This document shows positions 18,149 through 26,811 of a DNA stretch of 64,000 nt, piece after piece. The stretch spans positions 496,001-560,000 of the forward strand of contig NZ_CP036402.1 in the NCBI RefSeq assembly GCF_004322855.1. The letters run 5' to 3'. Under the pieces are notes generated by a model, which did no database searches, had not been told where the DNA came from, and saw nothing but the letters and a program-made list of their open reading frames with translations. Within the stretch, counting starts at the first letter, position 1, and every line of letters starts with the position of its first letter. The position numbers and the translations under genes were made by a program. The DNA is from Egibacter rhizosphaerae. Its GTDB lineage: Bacteria > Actinomycetota > Nitriliruptoria > Euzebyales > Egibacteraceae.

Positions 18149-19702
18149 ATGACGGAGCAGACGACACCGAACCCGCCTTCAGAAGTCGAGGCCGCACTCC
18201 GCGGGGGTCGCGCCTACAACTTCGCGGTCGTGCTGGACCGCGCGGTCCAGCGCTTCCCCGATCGCGTGGCCCTCGTCGAGGGGCACGAGCGTCTCACCTA
18301 CCGCGAACTTGCCCAGCGCGTGCACGCCGTGGCCGCGTGGCTCACGAAGCAGGGCGTCGGAGCCGGCGATCGTGTCGGCGCTGTGCTGACGAACCGCAAG
18401 GAGTTCCTGGAAGTCTTCTTCGGCGTCCTTCGGCTGGGTGGGGTGTTCGTCCCTATCAACTTTCGCCTCGCCGGCCCCGAACTCGCCTACATCGTCGAGC
18501 ACAGCGGCTTGCGTGTCCTGTTCGGGGAAGCCCCTCAACTCGCGCGGCTGGAGGGCCGTACCCCGCTCGGCGTGCAAGTCATGCAGGTCCCGTCCGAGGA
18601 ATACGAAGAACTGGCCACCCCCGGGCCGGAGGTCCCGCTGGCACCGCGCGGAGAGTTCGATCTACAGCGCATCATGTACACGTCGGGTACCACCGGACAC
18701 CCCAAGGGCGTAATGATCCATCACGGCGCGGTGTGGTGGAAATGCCTGAACCAGATCGTGGAGTTCGGTCTCCACGCCGACGAGGTCTTCTTGGCCTCGG
18801 GACCGCTGTACCACGTTGGCACACTCGACCTGCCCGGTGTGGGGGTGCTACTGCAGGGCGGGCGGATCGTGATCCTGCCGCAGTTCGACCCGGTGCAGGT
18901 GCTGAAAACCATCGAAGCCGAGCGCGTCACCTGCACCTTCCTCGCGCCGTCGATGATGAACCGGCTGCTGGCTGAGGCAACCTTCGAGCAGCACGATCGG
19001 TCGAGTCTGCGGGTCATCATCGACGGTTCTGAGAAGATGCCCGCATCGCTGCTCGAGCGGATCCCGGCCGCCTTTCCCCACTCCCACTTCTTCGACGGAT
19101 TCGGCATGACCGAGACGGTGACCAGCGACACGTTCCTCCCCCCGCGCCGCCTCGAGGAGAAGCTCGGATCGGTCGGCACCGAGACCGCCACGATGGAAGT
19201 GCGCGTCGTCGACGACGAGGACCGTGACGTGCCCGCCGGCGAGGTGGGTGAACTCCTGGTGCGCGGACCCAAGCTCTGTCTGGGCTACTGGCGCGACCCT
19301 GAGGCCACGTCCAAGAGCTTTCGCAACGGCTGGTTCCACACCGGGGACATGGCGATCCGGGACGAGGACGGTGACATCACAATCGTCGATCGCAAGAAGG
19401 ACATGATCAAGTCCGGCGGCGAAAACATCGCCTCCGTCGAGATCGAGCGGGTGTTGTACGCACACCCCGACGTGCTCGAGGCCGCAGTCGTCGCACGATC
19501 CGACGAAACGTGGGGCGAAGCCCCCGTCGCGTTCGTGGCCCCTGCGGACGGTGTCGAACTGGACCAGGCGGCGCTGGAGGCGTTCTGTCGCGAGCAGCTC
19601 GCCGGCTTCAAGGTGCCCAAACAGTTCCTCACCGTCGATGCGCTGCCGCGCAACCCGTCGGGGAAGGTGCTCAAGCGCGAGCTACGCGCACGGGTCGAGT
19701 GA
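18149..19702 (+). CDS. acyl-CoA ligase (AMP-forming)
   Basis: The 517-residue member of the ANL superfamily joins a carboxylic acid to CoA through an acyl-adenylate. The P-loop is YTSGTTGHPKGV. The A5 motif is GFGMTET, the hinge region GWFHTGDM and KDMIKSGGENIASVEIE, and the catalytic lysine motif PRNPSGKVLKREL ends the protein. Length matches medium- and long-chain or aromatic acid CoA ligases; acid specificity cannot be read from motifs. The ATG at 18149 begins MTEQTTPNPPSEVEAALRGG; in-frame sequence upstream overlaps the hydrolase gene and is not protein-like. It probably activates the acid made by the preceding enzymes. Confidence 0.92.
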   Translation: MTEQTTPNPPSEVEAALRGGRAYNFAVVLDRAVQRFPDRVALVEGHERLTYRELAQRVHAVAAWLTKQGVGAGDRVGAVLTNRKEFLEVFFGVLRLGGVFVPINFRLAGPELAYIVEHSGLRVLFGEAPQLARLEGRTPLGVQVMQVPSEEYEELATPGPEVPLAPRGEFDLQRIMYTSGTTGHPKGVMIHHGAVWWKCLNQIVEFGLHADEVFLASGPLYHVGTLDLPGVGVLLQGGRIVILPQFDPVQVLKTIEAERVTCTFLAPSMMNRLLAEATFEQHDRSSLRVIIDGSEKMPASLLERIPAAFPHSHFFDGFGMTETVTSDTFLPPRRLEEKLGSVGTETATMEVRVVDDEDRDVPAGEVGELLVRGPKLCLGYWRDPEATSKSFRNGWFHTGDMAIRDEDGDITIVDRKKDMIKSGGENIASVEIERVLYAHPDVLEAAVVARSDETWGEAPVAFVAPADGVELDQAALEAFCREQLAGFKVPKQFLTVDALPRNPSGKVLKRELRARVE

Positions 19703-19742
19703 CCCGTGCGGGGCCCGCCCATCGTGGAGGGGAGCGTGACAG

Positions 19743-20783
19743 ATGCAGGCCGACATAGGGGTTGAGCTCGCCGGGATGTTCGATCCCGAGGGCACGCGGG
19801 ACGTGATCCACCGGGTCGACGCGCTGGGCGGCGACTTCCTGTGGTGGGCCGACTATCGCTTCTACCGGGACGTGTACAGCATGTTGACCCGCACGGCGCT
19901 GTACAGCGACCGGTTGCGTTACGGCACATTCGTTACCGACCCATTCGCGCGACATCCCGCCCTCACCGCGCTCGCCATGGCCACCGCCGATGAGCTGGGC
20001 GGGGGCCGTGGTGTGCTCGGGCTCGGCGCGGGTGTCTCCGGCCTGCGAGAGATGCGGATCCCGCGAGAGCGCCCCGCCATCCGCATCTCCGAGGCCATCG
20101 ACGTGATCCGCGCGCTGTGGCGCGACGGTGAGGCGACGTACGAGGGGGAGACGGTCTCTTTCGACGGGCACTTGGATTTCGCCGCTCGGCCGCACATCCC
20201 GATCTTCGTCGCCTCCAACTCGCGGCGAACCCTCAGCGTTGCTGGTCGCAGGGCCGAGGGTGTGATCGTGGAGGGCCTCTGCCGCCCGGCCATGCTGGAT
20301 TACGTCTTCGAGCACGTGCAGCGGGGGCTCGACGCCTCTGGTCGCACGTGGAGCGACCTGTACTCGGTTGCGAGGCTCGATCTTTGCATCCATCCCGATC
20401 CGCAGGTCGCACGCGAACTCGCCCGCCACCGGGTCCAACACTATGTCTCGGTTCACGGAGCCGCCCGTTGGCCCGACCTGGCCGAGCTGCTGCCTGACGG
20501 CTTGGAGGACGAGATCAAGGCCGCTGGCTTCACCCACGACCCCGCGGTCGTGGAGCCGCTCGTCGCGCAGATCCCCGACGAAGCGGGGGAGCTGATCGCG
20601 TTGGTCGGCGACCCTGACGAGGTCGGCCGGCAGCTCGAGCGCGTGAGCGCGATGCCGATCAGTCAGATCAGCGTGTTCCCGATCCCCAGCCCCCCGCGCG
20701 GTCACTCGATTCCCGACGTGCTAGAGCTGTTCGCCTCGGTCCTGCGCCAGCTGAGCCAGGCTGGCGAACGGACCGCGCCGTGA
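19743..20783 (+). CDS. luciferase-like (LLM class) flavin/F420-dependent oxidoreductase
   Basis: The 346-residue protein has the TIM-barrel pattern of the bacterial luciferase superfamily, with TALAMATADELGGGRGVLGLGAG in the barrel core (positions about 78-100) and PIFVASNSRRTLSVAGRRAEGVI later. In actinobacteria most members use coenzyme F420, some FMN. They reduce or oxidise alcohols, imines or CoA-bound substrates, or act as monooxygenases. The reaction here is unknown. The gene is third in the ligase operon and overlaps the SDR gene by four bases, so it very probably belongs to the same pathway. Confidence 0.85.
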   Translation: MQADIGVELAGMFDPEGTRDVIHRVDALGGDFLWWADYRFYRDVYSMLTRTALYSDRLRYGTFVTDPFARHPALTALAMATADELGGGRGVLGLGAGVSGLREMRIPRERPAIRISEAIDVIRALWRDGEATYEGETVSFDGHLDFAARPHIPIFVASNSRRTLSVAGRRAEGVIVEGLCRPAMLDYVFEHVQRGLDASGRTWSDLYSVARLDLCIHPDPQVARELARHRVQHYVSVHGAARWPDLAELLPDGLEDEIKAAGFTHDPAVVEPLVAQIPDEAGELIALVGDPDEVGRQLERVSAMPISQISVFPIPSPPRGHSIPDVLELFASVLRQLSQAGERTAP

Positions 20784-21553
20784 GCGGCGCGTCCATGCTC
20801 GAATCCGCGCTCGCGGGCAAGGTGACGTGGGTCACCGGTGCGAGCCGGGGCCTCGGCGCCGCGATTGCACACGGCCTCGCTCGGGCGGGCGCGACGCTCG
20901 CGCTGACTGCGCGGCGCCCCGACGGCCTGAGCGAGACGGCGAAACGCGTGGAGGCCGAAGGCGCCTCGGTCGAGTGCCTGCCCGCGGATGTCAGCGACGC
21001 CACCGCCGTCGCCGCGGTCGCCGGCGACATCACCCACCGCCTCGGGCGGATCGACGCGCTCGTGCACGCTGCGGGCATCAGTCCGACGGTCGAGCGAGCC
21101 GAGACCCTTGAGATAGCCGAGTGGCAACGCATCATCGACAGCAACCTCGGTGGGGCGTTCCTCTGCGCTCGGTCGGCTGCGCAACAGATGCCGCCTGCTG
21201 GGGGCAGCGTGCTCCTTATCTCGTCGATCCACGGCACCGTCGGGATGCCTCGGCTCGCGGCCTACGGGGCGAGCAAGGGGGGCATCGAGGCACTCACCCG
21301 CTCCCTCTCCCTCGAGTGGGCGCACCGTGGCATACGTGTGAACGCGGTCGCGCCCGGCTACTTCGAGACAGATATGACTTCGTACGTCCGCCAGGACCCT
21401 GAGTGGCGGGACCAACTGCTGGCGCGGATTCCCATCGGCCGCTTCGGCACACCCGAGGAGCTAGTGCCCACGGCCCTGTTCCTGGTGAGCGACCTCGCCT
21501 CGTACATCACCGGGACGACGGTACACATCGACGGAGGGTGGCTTGCGGCCTGA
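20780..21553 (+). CDS. short-chain dehydrogenase/reductase (SDR)
   Basis: The 257-residue classical SDR has the nucleotide-binding TGASRGLG near residue 19, NLGGAF, the catalytic serine in LLISSIHGT, and YGASK with the active-site Tyr and Lys. The C-terminus ends in the usual GTTVHIDGGW. It interconverts an alcohol and a ketone with NAD(P). The GTG start overlaps the preceding stop (GTGA), showing coupling. A hydroxyacyl-CoA or cyclic alcohol is a plausible substrate in this operon, but specificity is not visible. Confidence 0.9.
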   Translation: MSGASMLESALAGKVTWVTGASRGLGAAIAHGLARAGATLALTARRPDGLSETAKRVEAEGASVECLPADVSDATAVAAVAGDITHRLGRIDALVHAAGISPTVERAETLEIAEWQRIIDSNLGGAFLCARSAAQQMPPAGGSVLLISSIHGTVGMPRLAAYGASKGGIEALTRSLSLEWAHRGIRVNAVAPGYFETDMTSYVRQDPEWRDQLLARIPIGRFGTPEELVPTALFLVSDLASYITGTTVHIDGGWLAA

Positions 21554-21659
21554 CAGGCACGGAAGAACCAGCGGGCCGCGCAGCGTGGTCCGTCGTCAGT
21601 GATGCGACGGAAACCCACCGGACGGTCACGGGTCCTGAATTGAGAGAAGGAGCTGTGCA

Positions 21660-23102
21660 ATGGGGCTTCGGACTGCGGATCAGTACTTGAAAGGACTGCG
21701 GGACGACCGTCGCGTCCGGTATCGCGGCGAGACGGTTGAGGATGTCGTCGCGCACCCCGAGCTCGGTCTGGCGGCGCGTCACGCGTCCCTGGATTTCGCT
21801 CTCGCGGAGCGAGCCTCCCACAGCGACCTGGCGATCCGACATGACGGGGACCAGCCATACTCCGCCTACTTCCAGGTGCCCCGCACCACTGATGATCTCG
21901 CCGCTCGTTCTGCGCTCGTCGAGGCCGCCACCCGCGAGGGCGACACGCTCGTGCTGCTCATCAAGGAGATCGGCACCGACGCCTTGTTCGCCCTGATGCG
22001 AGTTCTCGAACGATACGGGCTCGATGAGGGTCAAGCCCGCGTCCACGAGTTCCATCGGCACTGCCGCGACGGCGACTTGTCCCTTGCGGTGGCCCAGACC
22101 GACGTGAAAGGGGACCGCTCGAAAGGCCCTTCCGAGCAGGCCGACCCGGACCTGAACCTGCGTGTTGTCGAGACGCGCGACGAGGGGATCGTGGTGCGAG
22201 GCGCCAAGAGCCACACCTCTTGCTCACCCTACGTGGACGAGCTACTCGTGCTACCCAGCCGCCGGATGCGCCCCGGCGAGGAGGATTGGGCGGTCGCCTT
22301 CGCGGTCCCCGTGGACACCCCGGGGCTCACGCTGTATGCGGCGGACTTCCTCCATGGCGACTTCTCGTCGTTCGATCGGCCCGTGAGCTCCCGCCACAAA
22401 ATGATTGAGACGCTGACGGTCTTCGACGACGTCCTGGTCCCCTGGGATCGCGTCTTCCTCCACGGCGAGGCAGAAGCGGGCGGCGCAACAGCCCTCACGT
22501 TCGTTGAGTACCACCGCTTCACTGCCGTCAGCTACAAGTTGCCCCTGCTCGACGCGCTCGTCGGCACGGCGATCGCGGTCGCCGAGGCCAACGGGATAGG
22601 CCGCGCGGGCCATGTCCGCGACAAGTTGACCTGGCTCGCCGGCTACGCCGAGACCGCGCGGGGCCTGATCCAGCTCGCCGCCCAGCGCGGTGACGAAGAA
22701 AGTGGGATCGCGTACCCGGACGTGTTCACCACCAACCTCGCCAAGTGGACGTTCGCCCGGGACATTCACTACGCGTTCGAAGTCGTGCAGGACCTCGCCG
22801 GGGGCCTGCTCGTGACCGGCCCCTCCGCGGTTGACTGGCAGGCGCCGGAGATCCGGCCGATCCTCGAGAAGTACCTCGCGGCAGCTTGGCCGGCGGCCGA
22901 CCGCATGGCCGTGATGAACCTTGCGCGGGATCTCACCACGGACCTTTACGGTGGCTACCAAGCGGTGCTCGCCCTGCATGCTGAGGGGTCGCTTGAGGCT
23001 GAGAAGCTGCAGATGTACCGGGCATACGATCACGAGCCGGCGCTCACCTACGCCCTCGGCCTCGCCGGCCTGCGCGACACGCAGGACGATCCGACGGCTT
23101 GA
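21660..23102 (+). CDS. HpaB / 4-hydroxybutyryl-CoA dehydratase-family flavoprotein
   Basis: The 480-residue protein belongs to the family joining 4-hydroxyphenylacetate 3-monooxygenase (HpaB) and 4-hydroxybutyryl-CoA dehydratase (AbfD). The strongest match is QTDVKGDRSKGPSEQADPDL at about 147-166, followed by GIVVRGAKSHTS. AbfD holds a [4Fe-4S] cluster with three cysteines and a histidine. Here the histidine is kept (YHR, H285), but the expected cysteine seven residues later is Tyr, and no CxxxC occurs near residue 100. A cluster-free flavin enzyme is therefore more likely. No flavin reductase (HpaC) gene is adjacent. The ATG follows GAGAAGGAG. It stands between the SDR and thiolase genes, which suits an acyl-CoA or ring substrate. 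Confidence 0.82.
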   Translation: MGLRTADQYLKGLRDDRRVRYRGETVEDVVAHPELGLAARHASLDFALAERASHSDLAIRHDGDQPYSAYFQVPRTTDDLAARSALVEAATREGDTLVLLIKEIGTDALFALMRVLERYGLDEGQARVHEFHRHCRDGDLSLAVAQTDVKGDRSKGPSEQADPDLNLRVVETRDEGIVVRGAKSHTSCSPYVDELLVLPSRRMRPGEEDWAVAFAVPVDTPGLTLYAADFLHGDFSSFDRPVSSRHKMIETLTVFDDVLVPWDRVFLHGEAEAGGATALTFVEYHRFTAVSYKLPLLDALVGTAIAVAEANGIGRAGHVRDKLTWLAGYAETARGLIQLAAQRGDEESGIAYPDVFTTNLAKWTFARDIHYAFEVVQDLAGGLLVTGPSAVDWQAPEIRPILEKYLAAAWPAADRMAVMNLARDLTTDLYGGYQAVLALHAEGSLEAEKLQMYRAYDHEPALTYALGLAGLRDTQDDPTA

Positions 23103-23141
23103 GCTGCTGACCGTTTCGAACCACACGAGGAAGGACACGAG

Positions 23142-24332
23142 GTGGGTGCGATCAGCGACGTTCTCGTCCTGAGCGGGACCCGCACGGCAGTGGGCAAGTA
23201 CGGCGGCGCGTTCCGGGAGACCCCTCCGAGCGAGCTTGCTGCCGCGGTTGTCCGCGAGGCGGTCCGGCGAGCCAGCGTCGAGTCAGACGCGGTCGAGCAC
23301 GTGGTCTTCGGTCACGTCATCAACACCGAGACCCGCGACATGTATCTCGCTCGAGTCGCGAGCGTGCACGGGGGCGTGCCGATCGAGGCGCCGGCACTCA
23401 CGGTGAACCGGTTGTGCGGCAGCGGCCTGCAGGCGATCGTCTCCGCCGCGCAGAGCATCACGCTCGGGGACGCGTCGGTGGCGGTCGCCGGCGGCGCGGA
23501 GTGTATGAGCCGCGCGCCCTACTGGGTGCCCCACGCGCGCTGGGGCGCGCGCATGGGCGACGGGTTGCTCGTCGACGCGATGCTCGGCGGCCTCACCGAT
23601 CCCTTCGACGACTGCCACATGGGTATCACCGCCGAAAACGTCGCCGAGCGCTGGAACATCTCCCGCGAAGACCAAGACGCCCTCGCAGTCGAAAGCCACC
23701 AGCGGGCCGCTCGCGCCCGCGACGATGGCCGCTTCGACGAGCAAATCCTCCCGATCGAGGTGCGCAGCGACAAGGCGAACGCGACGGTGACCGCGGACGA
23801 GCACATCCGTCCAGACACCGACGTCGATCGGCTTGGCAAGCTACCGCCAGCGTTCCGCGAGGGCGGCAGCGTGACCGCCGGAAACGCTGCGGGGATTAAC
23901 GACGGCGCCGCGGCCCTCGTCCTCGCCAATGAGAGAACCGCCGAGGCCCTTGGGGCCGCCCGCCCGCTCGGCCGACTACTGGGATACGCCCACGCAGGCG
24001 TCGAGCCAAACGTCATGGGCATCGGGCCAGTGCCGGCGGTGCAGCGCGTGCTCGACGACACGGGACTGGTCGCCAACGATCTGGACGTCATCGAGCTGAA
24101 CGAGGCGTTCGCCGCACAGGCGCTCGCGGTGATGCGCGATCTGAAACTCCCCCCGGAACGAACCAATCCCAACGGCAGCGGCATCTCGATCGGCCATCCG
24201 GTCGGCGCCACCGGCGCGGTCCTGACCGTCAAAGCGCTCTACGAGCTAGAGCGTGTTCAGGGTCGGTACGCACTCGTCACGATGTGCATCGGCGGGGGGC
24301 AAGGCATCGCCGCCATCTTCGAACGCGTGTAA
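23142..24332 (+). CDS. thiolase (acetyl-CoA C-acyltransferase)
   Basis: The 396-residue thiolase cleaves a 3-ketoacyl-CoA with CoA to release acetyl-CoA, or runs the reverse. All active-site parts are visible: nucleophile Cys in NRLCGSGLQA near residue 90, NEAFAAQ, the histidine in GHPVGATGA, and the second Cys in MCIGGGQG. The start is a GTG at 23142, preceded by AGGAAGG. It is the last gene of the operon and provides the final step of a CoA-dependent degradation pathway, together with the dehydrogenase at 8511. Confidence 0.93.
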   Translation: MGAISDVLVLSGTRTAVGKYGGAFRETPPSELAAAVVREAVRRASVESDAVEHVVFGHVINTETRDMYLARVASVHGGVPIEAPALTVNRLCGSGLQAIVSAAQSITLGDASVAVAGGAECMSRAPYWVPHARWGARMGDGLLVDAMLGGLTDPFDDCHMGITAENVAERWNISREDQDALAVESHQRAARARDDGRFDEQILPIEVRSDKANATVTADEHIRPDTDVDRLGKLPPAFREGGSVTAGNAAGINDGAAALVLANERTAEALGAARPLGRLLGYAHAGVEPNVMGIGPVPAVQRVLDDTGLVANDLDVIELNEAFAAQALAVMRDLKLPPERTNPNGSGISIGHPVGATGAVLTVKALYELERVQGRYALVTMCIGGGQGIAAIFERV

Positions 24333-24610
24333 GCATCACCAAACCGAGAAGGCGCCGCTCACGGTATGACCGCGCAGCTGCTCGTAGTCCAGAGCGAAGT
24401 CGACGACGGGCGGGATGTCGGCCGAGCAGGGCAGCAGATCTTGCCGTCCAGGCTGCGCAAACGTCCACCGCAGCCGAACAGCTCCTTGCCAGCGGCTGGC
24501 CGCACCGTGCCCGCGCGGGTCCCAAGCGACGGCCCGGCAATCGGCGTCGAGCACCGTGCGGCCTGGACCGCGGACGCCGCACCCTGCGCTCTCCCGGTGC
24601 AACCGCCGCC

Positions 24611-25807
24611 CTATCGCTCGGCGGTCTCGACCGCCTCCCAAAGCACCTCCGCGATATGGACCACTGGAAGGCCGTGTTGGGCGAGCTGCAGCAGGCAGCC
24701 GGGGTTACCGGACGTGACGCGTGTGGCCCCCGTGGCCGTCACGGCGTCCCGCTTGCGAGCGCCGATCGGCTCGGCGAGGTCGGGGCGAAGCGCGTTGTAG
24801 GCACCCCCGGCCCCGCAACATCGTTCCCCATCGGCTGTCCTGCGCAGCTGACCCGGCCCCAGCACGCGGTCGAGCAGGGCGACCGGCGCACTCTCGACGT
24901 GCTGGACGTTGCGGAGATGGCAGGCGTGCTGGTAGGCGACCGGTTCGCGGAGGACTCCCGCCGGCAAGGTGTTCGGGTCCACGAGTTCGCTCATGTCCCG
25001 GACGCGGTCGGCGAACACTCGCGCTTCCTCCGTGCCGAGCAGCCGTCCGTACTCCTTCATGGCCGCGCCGCAACCGGCGCTGTCAACGACGACCGGTCCT
25101 GAGGTGCCCCGGTGCGCGGCGATCACCTCCGCGGCCGAGCGCGCCGCCCGGTCCTCGAACCCCTGGTGCAGGTCGAGCGCCCCGCAGCAAGCGCCACGCC
25201 GGGCGGCGTCGACCCGGTAGCCCGAACGCTCCAGCAGCCGCAGCGTGGCCCCGTGCGCGCCCCGGAACCACACGTCCATCACGCAGCCCCGGAACAGCCA
25301 CGCATCGGCCCGTTGGCGCGCCGGCAGACGCCCAGCGAGCTCACGGAGCCGGACCCTCCTCGCGAGTCGCAACCGACGCGGGAGTAGACGGTCGGCACGC
25401 GTCAGCTGGGCGAGCGAGAGCAGGATAGTGCCAAGGCGCAGGAGTACCGGCCTCCGCAGCAACCCGAGGCCCCAGCGCACCAGTGATGATCGCAGGCGCC
25501 CACCGCCCCTCGAAGGGGCGTGCGCACGAGCAGCCTCGATATCGGTCCGTGCGGTCTCCATGAGCGCGCCGAACTCCACGAGCGAGGGGCACGCTGGCTC
25601 GCATGCCCGGCACTGCACGCAGCCTTCCATGCTGTCGACGTAGTCGGGGTCGAGCGTCGACAGTTCCCCGTCGTGGACGAGACGCATCCCCACGAGCCGA
25701 CCTCGTGGGTTGTGCTGCTCGAGCCCCGTGACGGCGTAGGTCGGGCACGCCGAGAGGCACATTCCGCAACCGACGCACTGGGCAAGCTTGTCCGCATCGA
25801 AGGTCAT
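24611..25807 (-). CDS. glcF: glycolate/D-lactate oxidase iron-sulfur subunit
   Basis: The 398-residue subunit has two ferredoxin-type [4Fe-4S] motifs, CVGCGMCLSACP near residue 12 and CVQCRACEPACP near 65. Two CCG domains follow, with ACCGALDLHQG and CCGAGGAYN, as in GlcF and LldE/GlpC proteins. It accepts electrons from the flavin subunits and passes them to the quinone pool at the membrane. It is the last of three overlapping genes in glcD-glcE-glcF order. The 278 bases between its stop and the thiolase gene hold nothing I recognise. Confidence 0.9.
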   Translation of the reverse strand: MTFDADKLAQCVGCGMCLSACPTYAVTGLEQHNPRGRLVGMRLVHDGELSTLDPDYVDSMEGCVQCRACEPACPSLVEFGALMETARTDIEAARAHAPSRGGGRLRSSLVRWGLGLLRRPVLLRLGTILLSLAQLTRADRLLPRRLRLARRVRLRELAGRLPARQRADAWLFRGCVMDVWFRGAHGATLRLLERSGYRVDAARRGACCGALDLHQGFEDRAARSAAEVIAAHRGTSGPVVVDSAGCGAAMKEYGRLLGTEEARVFADRVRDMSELVDPNTLPAGVLREPVAYQHACHLRNVQHVESAPVALLDRVLGPGQLRRTADGERCCGAGGAYNALRPDLAEPIGARKRDAVTATGATRVTSGNPGCLLQLAQHGLPVVHIAEVLWEAVETAER

Positions 25808-26811
25808 CGCTGGAATCTCCAGGGCGCGAGCACGCCAACGGGATCGAGCGCCTGTTTCACCGCAGCGTCGAGCGGGCGGGGTCCCTCGAAGGCCGCGAAC
25901 AGCGGCTCGGCTCCGGCGGCCTCAAGGCACAGGACGCGTCCGGACCGCTCGCGGACAAGGCGGGTGAGGGTGGGGACCTCGGTGGCCGACGCGTCGGCGT
26001 GGATGATGCCGAGGCCCTCCTCGACGAGGTAGCGACCCGTGAGCTGCCCCACGACCGCCTCGACCTCCGGGGGCGGCACCGCGATCCGCACGGCTGAAGG
26101 CACCTCCGGCGCCGGCGCCTCGAGGAGTCCTCCCCGCTCCGCGTCACGGTCGCAATCGGAGGGATGCCCCTCCAGGCGAACATAGGTGTCGCCGGCATCG
26201 CGCAGGACCGAAGCCGCGGTACGTAGCTCACGCCGCGCGGCGGCGTCGAGCCGACCGGCGACGCGGTACCAGCGCGCCGCAGCAGGTCTCGGCCGAACGG
26301 TGAGGGTGATCTCGGTGAGGATGCCGAGGGTGCCCCACGACCCGACGAGCAGCCGCGTCACGTCATAGCCGGTGACGTTCTTCACCGTGCCGCCCCCGCT
26401 GCGAACGATCTCGCCCTCTGCGGAGACGAATCGGGTGCCGAGCACCCAGTTGCGCAGGTGGCCTGCGCCGAGCCTTCGGAGCCCGGTGAGCCCGCTTGCG
26501 ACTTGCCCACCGACCGTCGTGGCAGGCCCCTCGATCGGGCACTCCTGCCCCACATCGGCGAGGACCCCATCGAGTTCCCGCCACGGCGTCCCCGGCCGAA
26601 CCCGGACCACGAGATCGGACGGGCGGTGGTCAACGACACCGGTCAGGTTGCGTGTGGAGACCGCCGGGTCGGATTCGGTCCGCGCACCGACGAGCGTGCC
26701 TGCTCCGACGACGTCGCAGGCAGCCCGGGCGGTGAGCTCGCGCACCGCCTCGACGACCTCGTCCTCGCTCGTCGGCAGACGTTCAACGGGTGTCGCCGGG
26801 GACTCGGTCAT
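25804..26811 (-). CDS. glcE: glycolate/D-lactate oxidase FAD-binding subunit GlcE
   Basis: The 335-residue protein has a PCMH-type FAD domain with VRVRPGTPWREL and ATTVGGQVASGLTG, then GGGTVKNVTGYDVTRLLVGSWGTLGILTE (about 145-173), a strong GlcE signature. The ATG at 26811 overlaps the glcD stop (ATGA), and the glcE stop overlaps glcF in the same way. GlcE forms a complex with GlcD and GlcF that oxidises glycolate or D-lactate to glyoxylate or pyruvate. It is shorter and more divergent than GlcD, as usual. Confidence 0.9.
   Translation of the reverse strand: MTESPATPVERLPTSEDEVVEAVRELTARAACDVVGAGTLVGARTESDPAVSTRNLTGVVDHRPSDLVVRVRPGTPWRELDGVLADVGQECPIEGPATTVGGQVASGLTGLRRLGAGHLRNWVLGTRFVSAEGEIVRSGGGTVKNVTGYDVTRLLVGSWGTLGILTEITLTVRPRPAAARWYRVAGRLDAAARRELRTAASVLRDAGDTYVRLEGHPSDCDRDAERGGLLEAPAPEVPSAVRIAVPPPEVEAVVGQLTGRYLVEEGLGIIHADASATEVPTLTRLVRERSGRVLCLEAAGAEPLFAAFEGPRPLDAAVKQALDPVGVLAPWRFQR

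Noticed and set aside
21660-23102. True 4-hydroxybutyryl-CoA dehydratase
   Set aside because: The sequence block TDVKGDRS is shared, but cysteines expected for the [4Fe-4S] cluster are not found at the matching positions.
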